From positions 930,001 through 994,000 of the forward strand of contig NZ_LN831029.1 in NCBI RefSeq assembly GCF_001457475.1: a stretch of 64,000 nt of DNA, read 5' to 3'. The position numbers and the translations under genes were made by a program. The notes under the pieces are model-generated. The model saw nothing but the letters and a program-made list of their open reading frames with translations. It had not been told where the DNA came from and searched no databases. This stretch comes from Achromobacter xylosoxidans. GTDB taxonomy: Bacteria; Pseudomonadota; Gammaproteobacteria; Burkholderiales; Burkholderiaceae_B. Each line of letters starts with the position of its first letter. The stretch's first letter is position 1. This document shows positions 1 to 10,383 of the stretch, one piece after another.

Positions 1-573
1 CGGTCGGACTTCCTCGTGGGCGCCAGCGCGGCGCTGACCGATACCCTCACCACCGACGTGGCCGCGCAGTACAACCCCTATGACAACCAATGGTCGCGCG
101 GGCTGCTTAGCGCCCGCTGGTCGCCGCAGCGCTTGACGACGGTGGCGCTGGCCTATCGTTATCAGCGCGATCCGCAGCCCGGCGTGCTCTACCAGCCGCA
201 AGGGCAGAACCAGATCAGTCTGGCGGTGCAATGGCCGTTCACCAAGCGCTGGTACGGTGTGGGTCGGGTCGACTATTCCTTGCGCGACGGCCCGTCCAGC
301 ACGGTCAATGGCACCACCGATTCGCCCCGTGTCACGCAGGCCATCGCCGGCCTCGAATACAAGGGCGACTGCTGCTGGGTCGGCCGCATGGTCTTCCAGC
401 GCTACGCCGTGTCGGCCACCGACGCCAATACGGCACTGTTCTTCCAGCTCGAGTTGACCGGCCTGGGTTCCCTGGGAACCGATCCGATGAACCTGCTGAA
501 CAGAAGTATCCCCGGTTACTCGCGCATCACCCCGCCCGCGCCGACCGGGACCACATTTGAAAGGTATGAATGA
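1..573 (+). CDS. lptD: LPS-assembly protein LptD, C-terminal part (5' end outside the window)
   Basis: Only the last 190 residues are present and the frame is open from base 1. LptD is the outer-membrane beta-barrel that, with LptE, inserts lipopolysaccharide into the outer leaflet. The visible part shows the alternating strands of the barrel end (such as YNPYDNQWSRG and RWYGVGRVDYSLRDG) and the conserved two-cysteine strand GDCCWVGRMVFQR near residue 123, which in the family takes part in the disulfides linking barrel and N-terminal domain. The stop codon TGA at 571 overlaps the ATG of surA, the usual lptD-surA coupling. The identification rests on the barrel pattern, the CC motif and the surA neighbour. 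Confidence 0.93.
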   Translation, partial: RSDFLVGASAALTDTLTTDVAAQYNPYDNQWSRGLLSARWSPQRLTTVALAYRYQRDPQPGVLYQPQGQNQISLAVQWPFTKRWYGVGRVDYSLRDGPSSTVNGTTDSPRVTQAIAGLEYKGDCCWVGRMVFQRYAVSATDANTALFFQLELTGLGSLGTDPMNLLNRSIPGYSRITPPAPTGTTFERYE

Positions 574-2138
574 TGCGTAGGTTGCACTCTTTGCGCCGCT
601 TCTCCGGCAATGCGCTGTTGCTGGCTGTTTGCGCCGCCTTTTCCGCCGCGCATGCGGCGGAGCCGAATGGCAAGGGGACCAAGAACGCGCCCGCCGCCAC
701 GCAGAAAAGCGCACCGGCGCCCGCCGGGGAGCAGTTCGTCGACGGCATCGCGGCCGTGGTCGACAAAGACGTGATCACCCTGCGTGAACTACGCGACGCC
801 TCGCTGCGCATTGCCGCTGAATTGAAGACCCGTGGCATCCAGGTGCCCGACGACAAGGCGTTGCAGCATCAGGTGTTGCAGCGCCTGATCATGGAACGCG
901 TGCAACGTCATGAAGCCGACCGGCTCGGCATCCGCGTCACTGACGCCCAGGTCGATCAGGCCATCACCACGATCGCGGGTCGCAACAAGATCAGCGTGGC
1001 GCAATTGCGCGCTGAGATCGAGAAATCCGGCGTCTCCTGGGACAGCTACCGCAAGTCGTTGATGGACGAGATCCGGTCGGACCGCCTGCGTCAGCGCGCG
1101 GTGGATTCCACCATCGTCATTTCCGATGCCGAGGTCGACGCCTTCCTGAAGGACCAGCGCCGCAATCCGGCCTTCGCGGCCGCGCCGCAGCAGGCCCAGC
1201 CGCAGCCGCAACCGGAAGCCGCGCCCGAGCAGGCCGCCGCGCCGGCCGGCCCGATGCTCTATGCCGTGGCCCAGATCCTGGTGCGGGTGCCGGAAGGCTC
1301 GTCACCAGAGCAACTGGCCGCGCTGCGCAAGAAGGCCGAAGACCTGCTGGCGCGCGTCAAGCGCGGCGACGACTTCGCCAGCCTGGCCGCCGCCAGTTCG
1401 GACGGTCCCGAAGCGCTGCAGGGCGGCGTCATGGGCGTACGTCCGCTGGACGGTTGGCCCGACCTGTTCGCCAAGGCCATCGCCAATCTGCAGAAGGGCC
1501 AGGTCAGCGGCCTGCTCCAGAGCGGCAACGGCTTCCATATCCTCAAGGTGATGGATCGTGGCACGGCCCAGCCGGCGCCCAGCCGCACCGCCCGCGCCCC
1601 GGTTCCCACGCCGGCGCCGCAGCCCCGTCCGCAGCCGCAGGCCCAGGCGCCGCAAGGCCCGGTGGAAGTGATGCAGACGCATGCGCGCCACATCCTGATC
1701 AAGACCTCGACGGTCATGAGCGACGAGCAGGCGCGCCAACGCCTGGAGCAAGTGCGCCAGCGCCTGGTGGCCGGCGATGCCAAGTTCGACGACATGGCGC
1801 GCCAGTATTCGCAGGACGCGACCGCGCCGCAGGGCGGCGACCTGGGCTGGCTCAACCCCGGCGAGACCGTGCCGCCCTTCGAGGCCGCCATGAACGCGCT
1901 CAAGCCCGGCGAGATCAGCCAGCCCATCCAGACGCCGTTTGGCTGGCACCTGATCCAGGTCGAAGAGCGCCGCCAGCACGACGCCACCGATGACCTGGCC
2001 CGCATGAAGGCGCGCCAGACCTTGTTCGAGCGCCGCGCCCAACCCGCTTTCGAAGACTGGCTGGATCAGTTGCGCGCCCAGGCGTACATCGACAACCGGC
2101 TTGAAAAGCAGGACCGTATCAACCAGAACAACCGCTGA
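570..2138 (+). CDS. surA: Periplasmic chaperone / peptidyl-prolyl isomerase SurA
   Basis: SurA escorts outer-membrane proteins such as LptD through the periplasm. The 522-residue product has a signal peptide (about residues 1-29, cleavage after SAAHA), an N-terminal SurA chaperone domain (about 55-200), and two parvulin domains (about 227-330 and 370-480; the second starts HARHILIK and contains GGDLGWLNPGE). It is longer than E. coli SurA (about 430) because two Pro/Gln/Ala-rich linkers (about 205-225 and 335-365) flank the first parvulin domain. An AAAGG-type Shine-Dalgarno (559-565) lies before tandem ATG codons at 570 and 573, so either may be used. The gene overlaps the lptD stop and is followed 18 bases later by rsmA. 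pdxA, often found between them, is absent. Confidence 0.96.
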   Translation: MMRRLHSLRRFSGNALLLAVCAAFSAAHAAEPNGKGTKNAPAATQKSAPAPAGEQFVDGIAAVVDKDVITLRELRDASLRIAAELKTRGIQVPDDKALQHQVLQRLIMERVQRHEADRLGIRVTDAQVDQAITTIAGRNKISVAQLRAEIEKSGVSWDSYRKSLMDEIRSDRLRQRAVDSTIVISDAEVDAFLKDQRRNPAFAAAPQQAQPQPQPEAAPEQAAAPAGPMLYAVAQILVRVPEGSSPEQLAALRKKAEDLLARVKRGDDFASLAAASSDGPEALQGGVMGVRPLDGWPDLFAKAIANLQKGQVSGLLQSGNGFHILKVMDRGTAQPAPSRTARAPVPTPAPQPRPQPQAQAPQGPVEVMQTHARHILIKTSTVMSDEQARQRLEQVRQRLVAGDAKFDDMARQYSQDATAPQGGDLGWLNPGETVPPFEAAMNALKPGEISQPIQTPFGWHLIQVEERRQHDATDDLARMKARQTLFERRAQPAFEDWLDQLRAQAYIDNRLEKQDRINQNNR

Positions 2139-2156
2139 TCGCAGCCCGAGTTTTTC

Positions 2157-2948
2157 ATGTCTCAACACCAGGCGCGCAAGCGCTTTGGCCAGAACTTCCT
2201 GACCGACGAAAGCGTGGTCGAGTCGATCGTGCGGGCGGTCAATCCCGCCCGCGGCGATACCGTGGTCGAGATCGGCCCCGGCCTGTCGGCGCTGACGCGG
2301 CCCTTGCTCGAGCGGCTCGATCACCTGACCGCGGTCGAGATCGACCGCGACCTGGCGGCGCGCCTGCGCAAGCAGTTCGAGGAAGGCCGCCTGACGGTGG
2401 TCGAGGCCGACGCGCTGACGGTGGATTTCTCGCAGTTCGGCGCGGGCCTGCGGGTGGTCGGCAACCTGCCTTACAACATCTCCAGCCCGCTGCTGTTCCA
2501 CCTGATGGCCTGGGCCGATCACGTGCGCGACCAGCATTTCATGCTGCAGCGGGAAGTGATCGACCGCATGGTCGCGCAGCCCGGCAGCGGCGATTTCAGC
2601 CGCCTGTCCGTGATGCTGCAATCGCGCTATCGCATGCACAAGCTGTTCGACGTGCCGCCGGAGGCGTTCGATCCGCCGCCCAAGGTGGTGTCGGCCATCG
2701 TGCGGATGGTGCCGCTGCCGGCCGAGCGCCTGCGCCCGGTCAGCGCGCGCGCCTTCGAGACCGTGGTGGCGCGCGCCTTCTCGCAGCGCCGCAAGATGCT
2801 GCGCCGGGTGCTGGCCGACTGGGCGCCGCAGGTGCCCTGGGAGGCGCTGGACATCGCGCCCACCGCGCGCGCCGAGGATATCTCGGTGGACCGCTACATC
2901 CGCCTGTCGGATGCGCTGGTCGAGGCCGGCGTGTTGCAGGGCGGTTGA
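2157..2948 (+). CDS. rsmA: 16S rRNA dimethyladenosine transferase RsmA (KsgA)
   Basis: RsmA dimethylates two adjacent adenosines in helix 45 of 16S rRNA using SAM, a late step of 30S assembly. The 263-residue protein has the family N-terminus ([10 protein letters not shown], residues 8-17), the SAM-binding loop [10 protein letters not shown] (about 38-47), the acidic ribose-binding VEIDRDL, and the catalytic motif NLPYNIS (about 102-108), followed by the C-terminal helical domain. The length is normal. It is the third gene of a lptD-surA-rsmA run and is followed by a strong hairpin terminator, so it probably ends the operon. Confidence 0.97.
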   Translation: MSQHQARKRFGQNFLTDESVVESIVRAVNPARGDTVVEIGPGLSALTRPLLERLDHLTAVEIDRDLAARLRKQFEEGRLTVVEADALTVDFSQFGAGLRVVGNLPYNISSPLLFHLMAWADHVRDQHFMLQREVIDRMVAQPGSGDFSRLSVMLQSRYRMHKLFDVPPEAFDPPPKVVSAIVRMVPLPAERLRPVSARAFETVVARAFSQRRKMLRRVLADWAPQVPWEALDIAPTARAEDISVDRYIRLSDALVEAGVLQGG

Positions 2949-2972
2949 TGCCGCGCCGCCACAGGCAAGCAA

Positions 2973-2998
2973 AAGCCCGCGATCAGCGGGCTTTTTTT
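2973..2998 (+). terminator. Rho-independent terminator, usable in both directions
   Basis: The stem GCCCGC/GCGGGC with loop GATCA is followed by T7 on the plus strand (end of rsmA). On the minus strand the same stem is followed by TTTTGCTT, so it can also end the converging glycerate kinase transcript. Confidence 0.85.
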
Positions 2999-3017
2999 CG
3001 TCATGACGCGGTGACCA

Positions 3018-4160
3018 CTACAGCATGCGCTTCTGCGCCGCCATCCACAATTGCATGACGTCGCGCGCGCGGTCATGCAGCAGGCGTTCGGCATCGGCCA
3101 GGGCCTGTTGCAGGGTGATCGGACCGGGCGCCAGGCTGAAGGCGGCGCTGATGCCGCCTGCATGCAGGGCCTCGTAGCCCTCGCCCAGCGAGCCGGCCAG
3201 CGCCACCACCGGCACGCCGGCTTGTTGCGCGATGCGGGCCACGCCCGCGGGCGTCTTGCCGCGCAGGGTCTGCGCGTCCATGCGGCCCTCGCCGGTGAAG
3301 GCCAGCGTGGCGCCTTCCATGGCCTGGGCCAGCCCGCCCAGCTCGGCGACGATCTCGACACCGGGCCGGAAGTCGGCGTTCAGGAAGGTCTTGGCGGCGA
3401 AACCCAGGCCGCCGGCCGCGCCCGCGCCAGCGTCATGGCGGCGGTCGCTGCCCAGCTGGCGCGCGCAGATGTCGGCAAAGTGGCCGAGCATGGCGTCCAG
3501 CGTCTGCACCTGTTCGGGCGTGGCCCCCTTCTGCGGGCCAAAGACATGCGAGGCGCCTTGTGGGCCGCACAGTGGATTGTCGACGTCGGATGCGATGATG
3601 ATGCGCGTGTTCGCCAACCGGGAGTCGAGGCCGCGTGGGTCGATGCTGGCCAACTGGCCCAGCGCGCCGCCGCCGGGAGGCAGGCTGCGGCCGTCCTTGT
3701 CGAGCAGGCGCAGGCCCAGCGCGGTCAGCATGCCGGCGCCGCCGTCGTTGGTGGCGGAGCCGCCCAGGCCGAGGATGATGCGCACGGCGCCGGCGTCCAG
3801 CGCCGCCAGGATCAATTCGCCCACGCCGTGACTGCTGGCGCGCAGCGGGTCGCGCCTGGACGGCGCGATCAGTTCCAGGCCGGCGGCCGCCGCCATTTCG
3901 ATGACGGCGGTGCCATCTTCCAGCAAACCCCACACGGCATCGACCTTGTGGCCCAGCGCATCGTTGACCGTGTGTTGGCGCGCCTGGCCTCCCGCCGCCG
4001 CGAGCACCGCCTCGACCGTGCCTTCGCCGCCGTCCGCCATCGGGATGCAGACCGTGTGCGCGCCGGGACAGGCGGCCTTGACGCCGCGCGCGATGGCCGC
4101 GGCCGCGTCGGGGGCGGAGACGCTTTCCTTGAAGGAGTCGGGTGCGATGACGATTTTCAC
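3018..4160 (-). CDS. glxK: Glycerate kinase (GlxK/GarK family)
   Basis: Phosphorylates D-glycerate with ATP, feeding glyoxylate or tartronate metabolism into lower glycolysis. The 380-residue product begins with the family signature MKIVIAPDSFKES when read from the GTG at 4160. It continues with MADGGEGTVEA and GGSATNDGGAGML, the glycine-rich nucleotide-binding segments of glycerate kinase type I. GTG at 4172 (four residues longer) is an alternative; I prefer 4160 because the family normally starts there. The frame stays open far upstream, but that part overlaps pykA and looks like a shadow. The gene diverges from pykA, so a kinase making 2- or 3-phosphoglycerate sits beside the enzyme that consumes phosphoenolpyruvate. 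Confidence 0.93.
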   Translation of the reverse strand: MKIVIAPDSFKESVSAPDAAAAIARGVKAACPGAHTVCIPMADGGEGTVEAVLAAAGGQARQHTVNDALGHKVDAVWGLLEDGTAVIEMAAAAGLELIAPSRRDPLRASSHGVGELILAALDAGAVRIILGLGGSATNDGGAGMLTALGLRLLDKDGRSLPPGGGALGQLASIDPRGLDSRLANTRIIIASDVDNPLCGPQGASHVFGPQKGATPEQVQTLDAMLGHFADICARQLGSDRRHDAGAGAAGGLGFAAKTFLNADFRPGVEIVAELGGLAQAMEGATLAFTGEGRMDAQTLRGKTPAGVARIAQQAGVPVVALAGSLGEGYEALHAGGISAAFSLAPGPITLQQALADAERLLHDRARDVMQLWMAAQKRML

Positions 4161-4266
4161 GAGGTCGGCCACGGTGCGTTGAGGGACGGGATGTCGATCA
4201 TGATACCCGCGTGTCCGCCGCCGTCGTACCATAGCGCTTTCGTTGTTCACGTGAGAGTGGATCGCC

Positions 4267-5709
<1,443 letters not shown>

Positions 5710-5785
5710 GCGGTTTCGCGGCGCGCGGTGCCTGTAGGCAGGCCTGGCGCGCCGTCGAGGCAGCGTGGCTGGCGGCCGGCGCCGT

Positions 5786-7015
5786 TCAACCGAAGAACCA
5801 GTAGCACACGCCGATGGCCGCCAGCACCCCGGCCAGGTCGGCGACCAGCGCGCAACCCACCGCATGGCGCGCGCGCAGGATGCCGACCGAGCCGAAATAC
5901 ACCGCCAGCACGTAGAAGGTGGTCTCGGTGCTGCCTTGCACCACCGCCGCCAGCAGCGCGGGGAAGCTATCGACGCCGAAGTGCGTCATGGTTTCGAGCA
6001 TCATGGCGCGGGCCGCGCTGCCCGAGAACGGCTTGACCAGCGCGGTGGGCAGCGCGTCGACGAAGCGCGTGTCCCAGCCGGCATTGGCGGCCAGCCAGCG
6101 GATGCCGTCGAGCAGGAAATCCAGCGCGCCCGAGGCCCGCAGCACGCCGACCGCGCACAGCATTGCCACCAGGTACGGCAGCAGGCTCTTGGCGATGTCG
6201 AAGCCTTCCTTGGCGCCTTCGATGAAGGCCTCGTACACCGGCACCTTCTTGCAGGCGCCGACGATGAGAAAGGCCAGCAGGATGCCGAACAGCGCCAGGT
6301 TGCCCATCAGCGACGACAGCGCGGCGATGGCGCTGGCCGACATGCTGGCCAGCAGCGCCATGAAGCCGCCCAGCAGCAGCGCCGCGCCGCCCAGCCACAG
6401 CATCACGACGGGATCGACCAGCCGCAGGCGCTGGCACGCCGCCACCGCCAGGAAACCCGCCAGCGTCGACGCGCTGGTGGCCAGCAGGATCGGCAGGAAC
6501 ACCAGAGTGGGATCGGGCGCGCCCTGCTGCGCGCGGAACATGAACAGCGTCACCGGCAGCAGCGTCAGCGACGAGGCGTTGAGCACCAGGAACAGGATCT
6601 GGGCGTTGCTGGCGGTGTCGGGTTTGGGATTGAGCGATTGCAGTTCGCGCATGGCGCGCAGGCCGATTGGCGTGGCGGCGTTGTCCAGCCCCAGGCCATT
6701 GGCGGCGAAGTTGAGCGTGATCAAGCCGATCGCGGGGTGGTTGCGCGGCACCTCGGGCATCAGGCGCGCGAACAGCGGCCCCAGCAGCCGCGCCAGTTTT
6801 TCCACCAGCCCGGCGCCTTCGGCGATGCGCAGGAACCCCAGCCACAGCGTCAGCGTGCCGAACAGCAGCACCATCACCTCGACGGATACGCGCGCCATGT
6901 CGAACAGGCTGGCGACCATGGCGCGGAACACGTCCGGGTCGCCGATGGCGAGCCAGCGGTACAGCGCGGCCGCGGCGGCGGTCAGGAAGAAGCCCAGCCA
7001 GAGTTTGTTCAGCAT
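5786..7015 (-). CDS. Nucleoside-recognition (Gate) domain membrane protein, SpmA-SpmB fusion type
   Basis: A 409-residue hydrophobic inner-membrane protein. The N-terminal half resembles SpmA (MLNKLWLGFF start; NFAANGLGLDNAATPIGLRA at about 107-126). The C-terminal half resembles SpmB (FSGSAARAMMLE and VVQGSTETTFYVLAVYFGS). In Bacillus these are two spore-maturation proteins; in non-sporulating Gram-negatives fused or paired homologues of unknown role are common. The general family (Gate domain) is related to nucleoside transporters, but the substrate is unknown. I chose the ATG at 7015 because the homologous sequence begins there, although the frame is open upstream. It diverges from fadE. 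Confidence 0.83.
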   Translation of the reverse strand: MLNKLWLGFFLTAAAAALYRWLAIGDPDVFRAMVASLFDMARVSVEVMVLLFGTLTLWLGFLRIAEGAGLVEKLARLLGPLFARLMPEVPRNHPAIGLITLNFAANGLGLDNAATPIGLRAMRELQSLNPKPDTASNAQILFLVLNASSLTLLPVTLFMFRAQQGAPDPTLVFLPILLATSASTLAGFLAVAACQRLRLVDPVVMLWLGGAALLLGGFMALLASMSASAIAALSSLMGNLALFGILLAFLIVGACKKVPVYEAFIEGAKEGFDIAKSLLPYLVAMLCAVGVLRASGALDFLLDGIRWLAANAGWDTRFVDALPTALVKPFSGSAARAMMLETMTHFGVDSFPALLAAVVQGSTETTFYVLAVYFGSVGILRARHAVGCALVADLAGVLAAIGVCYWFFG

Positions 7016-7163
7016 GCGGTGTGTGCCCGGATAACGATTGGATTGCGCACCAGCGCGGGGAGGCCCATTGTCGCAGAGTCGGACCATCGCGGTTTGGCCC
7101 CGATGGCGCAATTCTGGTACTTTGCCCCGATATGCCCAGTGGCATCGAACGACAGGGGGTCAC

Positions 7164-9437
7164 ATGGATTTCAACGCATGGCGCCGGCGCCGCATCTCCG
7201 AACCCGCGTACCGTTGGGCCCGCAACGCGATGCCGCCGCTGTCGGCCACCGAACGCGAGGCCATCGAGGCCGGCGACACCTGGTGGGAGGCCGACCTGTT
7301 CACCGGCAACCCCGATTGGCGCAAGCTGCTGGACGTGCCCGCCGCGGCCCTGACGCCGGATGAGCAACGCTTCATCGACGGCCCGGTGGCGCAGCTGTGC
7401 GCCATGCTGGACGAATGGGATATCACCTGGCACCGGCGCGACCTGCCGCGGGAAGTCTGGAGTTTCCTGAAGGCGCAGCGCTTCTTCGGGATGATCATCC
7501 CCAAGCGCCACGGCGGCCTGGGCTTCTCGCCCTACGCCCATTCCGAGGTGGTGCGGCGCATCTCCGCCTATTCGATCACCGCCGGCGTCACGGTCATGGT
7601 GCCCAACTCGCTCGGGCCGGGCGAACTGTTGATGCAGTTCGGCACGCAAGCCCAGCGCGACTACTGGCTGCCGCGCCTGGCCGACGGCCGCGAGGTGCCG
7701 TGCTTCGGCCTGACCAGCCCCGAGGCCGGCTCCGACGCTGCCTCCATGGTCGATACCGGCGTGGTCTGCCGCCAGGTGGTGGACGGCCGCGAGCTGATCG
7801 GCGTGCGCTTGAACTGGCACAAGCGCTACATCACGCTGGGGCCGGTGGCCACGGTGCTGGGGTTGGCGTTCAAGATGTCGGATCCCGACGGCATCCTGGG
7901 CGGCGGTCCGCGCGACATCGGCATTTCGGTGGCGCTGGTGCCGACCGACGCGCCCGGCGTCGAGATCGGCCGCCGCCACCTGCCGGCGATGCAGGTGTTC
8001 CAGAACGGCCCCAACCGCGGCCGTGACGTGTTCGTGCCGCTGGACGCGCTGATCGGCGGCGTCGAGCGCGCCGGCCATGGCTGGCAGATGCTGATGAGCG
8101 CGCTGGCGGCGGGGCGTGGCATTTCCTTGCCGTCGCTGTCGGCGGCGGCGTGCGTGATGAGCGCGCACGCCACCGGCATGTACGCGCGGGTGCGGGAACA
8201 GTTCGGCATCCCGGTCGGCAAGTTCGAGGGCGTGCAGGAAAAGCTCGCCAGCCTGGCGGGCAACGCGTACCTGGTGGAAGCGGCCCGGCGCCTGACCTGC
8301 GCGGCGCTGAACCAGGGCGTGAAGCCGGCGGTGGTGTCCGGCATCATGAAATACCACGCCACCGAGCGCATGCGGATATCGGTCAACGACGCCATGGACG
8401 TGCATGCCGGCCGCGCCGTGATCGACGGTCCCAGCAACTACCTGGGCGCGCTGTACCGGGCGGTGCCCATCGCCATCACGGTCGAGGGCGCCAACATCCT
8501 GACGCGCAACCTGATCATCTTCGGCCAGGGCGCGATCCGCGCCCACCCCTACCTGATGCCGGAGATCCTGGCGCTGGGCAATCCCGACGAAGAGCGCGGC
8601 ATGGAGGTGTTCCACGACGTGTTCTGGCGCCACCTGCGCCACACCGGCATGAACACGCTGCGCGCCATCGGCCGCGCCTGGACCGGCGGCCTGCTGGCGC
8701 CGTCACCGGTGTCCGGCCCCACCGCCGGCCACTACCGCCGGCTGGGACGCTATGCGGCCGGCTTCGCGCTGCTGGCCGACGCCGCGCTGGCGCGGCTGGG
8801 CGGCGGTCTCAAGCGCCGCGAGCTGCTCTCGGCTCGGTTGGGCGACATCCTGGCCGAACTGTACCTGCTGTCGGCCGTGCTCAAGCGCTGGGAGGACGAA
8901 GGGCGCAAGCACGACGACCTGCCGCTGGTGCGCTGGTGCATGGAGCAGGGCTACGCCGAGATCGAAAAACGCATGGACCAGGTGTTGTCGAACCTGCCTG
9001 GCCGGCCGTTGGCCTGGGCGCTGCGCGCGGCCATCCTGCCGCTGCGACTGGCGCGGGGGCCGGGCGATGCGCTGACCCGCGAATGCGCGGAACTGCTGCT
9101 CAAGCCGTCGCCCACCCATGCGCGGCTGGCGGCCGACCTGCAACGTTCAGCGGGCGGTGGCCAGGGCGATGACGATCCGTTGGCGCTGTTGACCCGCGCC
9201 TTCGCCGTGGTCGATGCGGTGCAGCCGATCCGTGACCGGCTGCGGCAGTCGGGCGTGCGCGATTGGCGCGAGGCGCACCGGCACGGCGCCATCACGGCGA
9301 CGCAGGCGGCGCAGTTGGAGGAGGCCGAGGCGATCGTCTCGCGGGTGCTGCAGGTGGACGATTTCGCGCCGGAGGAACTGGCTCCGGGGCAGGAGCCGAG
9401 CCCGGCTCCCGTCCCGAAGGACGATCAGTCGTCCTGA
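7164..9437 (+). CDS. fadE: Acyl-CoA dehydrogenase FadE (long form with C-terminal DUF1974 domain)
   Basis: First oxidation step of fatty-acid beta-oxidation, making trans-2-enoyl-CoA with FAD. The 757-residue product is of the large FadE type (E. coli FadE is 814). It has an acyl-CoA dehydrogenase core (about 80-480), with [12 protein letters not shown] as the FAD/substrate loop and VEGANILTR near residue 440 carrying the likely catalytic glutamate, and then a helical FadE-specific C-terminal domain. The ATG at 7164 is preceded by ACAGGGGG at 7152-7159, a good ribosome-binding site. The 3' end overlaps the converging def gene by 13 bases. Confidence 0.93.
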   Translation: MDFNAWRRRRISEPAYRWARNAMPPLSATEREAIEAGDTWWEADLFTGNPDWRKLLDVPAAALTPDEQRFIDGPVAQLCAMLDEWDITWHRRDLPREVWSFLKAQRFFGMIIPKRHGGLGFSPYAHSEVVRRISAYSITAGVTVMVPNSLGPGELLMQFGTQAQRDYWLPRLADGREVPCFGLTSPEAGSDAASMVDTGVVCRQVVDGRELIGVRLNWHKRYITLGPVATVLGLAFKMSDPDGILGGGPRDIGISVALVPTDAPGVEIGRRHLPAMQVFQNGPNRGRDVFVPLDALIGGVERAGHGWQMLMSALAAGRGISLPSLSAAACVMSAHATGMYARVREQFGIPVGKFEGVQEKLASLAGNAYLVEAARRLTCAALNQGVKPAVVSGIMKYHATERMRISVNDAMDVHAGRAVIDGPSNYLGALYRAVPIAITVEGANILTRNLIIFGQGAIRAHPYLMPEILALGNPDEERGMEVFHDVFWRHLRHTGMNTLRAIGRAWTGGLLAPSPVSGPTAGHYRRLGRYAAGFALLADAALARLGGGLKRRELLSARLGDILAELYLLSAVLKRWEDEGRKHDDLPLVRWCMEQGYAEIEKRMDQVLSNLPGRPLAWALRAAILPLRLARGPGDALTRECAELLLKPSPTHARLAADLQRSAGGGQGDDDPLALLTRAFAVVDAVQPIRDRLRQSGVRDWREAHRHGAITATQAAQLEEAEAIVSRVLQVDDFAPEELAPGQEPSPAPVPKDDQSS

Positions 9438-9958
9438 TTCGGGTCCATGCCGGGGAACAGGATTTCGGTGAAGCCGAATTTCGAGAAATCCTGGATCCGG
9501 GAAGGATAGAGCCGGCCGATCAGGTGGTCGCATTCGTGCTGCACCACGCGGGCGTGGAAGCCCTCGGCCTCGCGGTCGATGTCGCGACCGTAGGGATCCT
9601 TGCCCTGGTAGCGGATGTGGCGGTAGCGCCGCACCAGGCCGCGCAGCCCCGGCACCGACAGGCAGCCTTCCCAGCCGTCTTCCATGTCGTCGGACAGCGG
9701 CGTGATGACCGGGTTGCACAGGATGGTCTGCGGCACCGCCGGCGCGTCGGGATAGCGCTCGTTGCGGTCAAAGCCGAAGATGACCAGTTGCAGGTCCACG
9801 CCGATCTGCGGCGCGGCCAGGCCCACCCCTTGCGCCGCCGCCATGGTCTCGAACATGTCTTCGATCAGGGCGTGCAGCTCGGGGGTATCGAAGCGCTCGA
9901 CCGGCGGCGCGACGCGCAGCAGCCGGGGATCGCCCATTTTGAGGATGGAGTGGATCAT
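9425..9958 (-). CDS. def: Peptide deformylase
   Basis: Removes the formyl group from N-terminal methionine of nascent proteins; a metalloenzyme. The 177-residue sequence has all three family motifs: GVGLAAPQ (44-51), EGCLSVPG with the metal-binding Cys99, and HECDHLIG with His141, Glu142 and His145. No fmt gene is adjacent, so this may be a second, stand-alone deformylase gene, as many Proteobacteria have. The last 13 bases overlap the end of fadE on the other strand. gloA lies 18 bases upstream in the same direction. Confidence 0.95.
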   Translation of the reverse strand: MIHSILKMGDPRLLRVAPPVERFDTPELHALIEDMFETMAAAQGVGLAAPQIGVDLQLVIFGFDRNERYPDAPAVPQTILCNPVITPLSDDMEDGWEGCLSVPGLRGLVRRYRHIRYQGKDPYGRDIDREAEGFHARVVQHECDHLIGRLYPSRIQDFSKFGFTEILFPGMDPNQDD

Positions 9959-9976
9959 GGCGATGGCGGGTGGGGT

Positions 9977-10372
9977 TCAGTCCACTCGTCCTTTTTTCTG
10001 GATGAATTCGATCTTGTAGCCGTCCGGGTCCTCGACGAAGGCGATCACGGTGGTGCCGTGCTTCATCGGGCCGGCCTCGCGGGTGACCTTGCCGCCGCGT
10101 TCCTTGACCTTGTCACAGGCTTCGTAGGCGTTGTCGACTTCCAGGGCGATGTGGCCGTAGCCGGTGCCCAGGTCGTACTTGTCGGTGTCCCAGTTGTGGG
10201 TCAGCTCGATCACGGCGCCTTCGGATTCATCCTGGTAGCCGACGAACGCCAGCGTGAACTTGCCATCGGGGTAGTCGTTGCGGCGCAGGACGCGCATGCC
10301 GAGCACGTTGGTGTAGAAGTCGATGGACTTGTCGAGGTTGCCGACTCGCAGCATGGTGTGGAGCATACGCAT
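9977..10372 (-). CDS. gloA: Lactoylglutathione lyase (glyoxalase I)
   Basis: Isomerises the methylglyoxal-glutathione hemithioacetal to S-lactoylglutathione. The 131-residue product starts [16 protein letters not shown]. Its metal ligands His5, Glu56, His74 and Glu122 fall at the same positions as in the Ni-dependent E. coli enzyme, so this is the short nickel type. The start ATG at 10372 gives the standard N-terminus. It lies between the aminotransferase gene (11 bases upstream) and def (18 bases downstream), probably in one transcript. Confidence 0.96.
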   Translation of the reverse strand: MRMLHTMLRVGNLDKSIDFYTNVLGMRVLRRNDYPDGKFTLAFVGYQDESEGAVIELTHNWDTDKYDLGTGYGHIALEVDNAYEACDKVKERGGKVTREAGPMKHGTTVIAFVEDPDGYKIEFIQKKGRVD

Positions 10373-10383
10373 GGTGGAATTCC

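Noticed and set aside
5967..8642. A long open frame on the minus strand across the SpmAB-like gene and fadE
   Set aside because: It covers parts of two divergent real genes in a different phase, and its product is His/Arg/Gln-rich low-complexity sequence typical of shadows.
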